Assembly (NCBI GenBank): GCA_902496375.1
Contig: CABVAS010000108.1
Location: 1 to 5,880 of the forward strand
Source: an uncultured Collinsella sp.
Lineage (GTDB): Bacteria; Actinomycetota; Coriobacteriia; Coriobacteriales; Coriobacteriaceae
Length of the DNA: 5,880 nt
Direction: 5' to 3'
The notes beneath the pieces are model-generated. The model saw only the letters and a program-made list of their open reading frames with translations. It made no database searches and was not told where the DNA came from. This document shows positions 5,330-5,880 of this stretch, in pieces (the first letter of the stretch is position 1; each line of letters begins with the position of its first letter). The position numbers and the translations under genes were made by a program.

Positions 5330-5880
5330 TTATGCGTCCTTCATCTTGACGTCGAGGGCGTCGCGCAGACCGTCACCCAGCAGGGTGAAGGCGAGCACCG
5401 TCGAGAGAATTGCCAGACCGGGCATGATCATCATCCAGGGAGCGGTCAGAAGATACTGCTGACCGTCCTGAATCATGGAGCCCCACGAAGGCGTAGGCGG
5501 AATAACGCCCATGCCGAGGAAGGACAGAGCGGACTCGGTCAGAATGGCGCCACCAATGTTCATGGTTGCGTAGACCACGATAGAGGCGACGGAGTTCGGG
5601 AAGATGTGACGCACGACGATACGAGCATCGGATGCACCCATCGCGCGCGCAGCGTCAACATAGTCGTTTTCCTTGACCGTCAAGATTGCAGAGCGGAAGA
5701 CGCGCGCAATCGAAGGCCAGCCGAGAATACCGATGGCGATAAAGACGTTCTGAAGACCACGGCCGATAACGGCGATCATGGCGACAACGAACAGCACGTA
5801 CGGGAACGCCAGGAAGATGTCCGCACAGCGCATGATGATCGTATCCCAGATGCCGCCGTAGAAACCCGCCAGAGCACCCA
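5330..5880 (-). CDS. oppC: Oligopeptide/dipeptide ABC importer permease OppC, C-terminal part
   Basis: About 182 C-terminal residues of an inner-membrane permease are present; the frame stays open to the window edge (reading AGFYGGIWDTIIMR before the methionine at 5833), so the start lies outside and that methionine is not the start. Family members are about 300 residues, so roughly 120 are missing. Hydrophobic segments include FLAFPYVLFVVAMIAVIG, SVASIVVYATMNIGGAIL and MMIMPGLAILSTVLAFTLLG. The EAA loop that docks onto the ATPases is DAARAMGASDARIVVRHIFP, and the family motif ALSFLGMGVIPPTPSWGSMI follows. It forms the channel with OppB, expected upstream. It is followed after 2 nt by oppD. 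DppC is the alternative name if the substrate is dipeptides. Confidence 0.94.
   Translation of the reverse strand, partial: GALAGFYGGIWDTIIMRCADIFLAFPYVLFVVAMIAVIGRGLQNVFIAIGILGWPSIARVFRSAILTVKENDYVDAARAMGASDARIVVRHIFPNSVASIVVYATMNIGGAILTESALSFLGMGVIPPTPSWGSMIQDGQQYLLTAPWMMIMPGLAILSTVLAFTLLGDGLRDALDVKMKDA

Noticed and set aside
3220..5462. Plus-strand open frames of 366 and 380 codons opposite oppF, oppD and the oppC end
   Set aside because: The minus-strand genes carry complete ABC transporter motifs; the antisense frames are rich in leucine, histidine, arginine and aspartate, as expected for mirror frames, and match no family I recognise.
5330..5833. Methionine at 5833 as the start of a short permease
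   Set aside because: The frame continues upstream to the window edge with typical OppC residues (FYGGIWDTIIMR), so this methionine is internal.

Overview
The window looks like chromosomal DNA of a moderately GC-rich Gram-positive bacterium (about 55-60 % G+C by eye). A Coriobacteriia genome such as Collinsella would fit the base composition, the style of the Opp proteins and the PAS/GAF/SpoIIE-type phosphatase, but no feature here fixes the taxon. All supported genes lie on the minus strand, so transcription runs from high to low coordinates.

At the right, 5880 to 3208 holds the distal part of an oligopeptide/dipeptide ABC importer operon: the C-terminal part of the permease OppC (cut by the window edge), then the ATPases OppD and OppF. 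The genes are tightly coupled, with 2 nt between oppC and oppD and a TAATG overlap between oppD and oppF. Both ATPases keep every ATP-binding motif and the C-terminal four-cysteine module typical of Opp/Dpp ATPases. OppA and OppB are expected beyond the right edge.

From 3207 to 2612 there is about 600 bp without a credible gene, packed with inverted repeats. Reading down the minus strand it holds a long composite hairpin (3062-3193, perfect 29-bp outer arms) whose outermost 15-bp arm reaches into the last codons of oppF; three abutting palindromes (2942-2996); a second composite hairpin (2756-2880), again with perfect 29-bp arms; an 11-bp inverted repeat around that second hairpin; and an AT-rich palindrome just upstream of a probable tRNA promoter.

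At 2611-2522 is tRNA-Leu (anticodon GAG, long variable arm, encoded CCA), followed by a clear Rho-independent terminator (2510-2489). Only 14 bp later begins a 785-codon PAS-GAF-SpoIIE/PP2C phosphatase (2474-117) of the RsbU/SpoIIE type, which normally dephosphorylates a STAS-domain anti-sigma antagonist. A reading frame starting at 38 and leaving the window could be the next gene, but only about 12 residues are visible.

No complete new system is evident. The most unusual material is the palindrome cluster between opp and the tRNA, and the placement of a regulatory phosphatase directly behind a tRNA terminator with no room for its own promoter.
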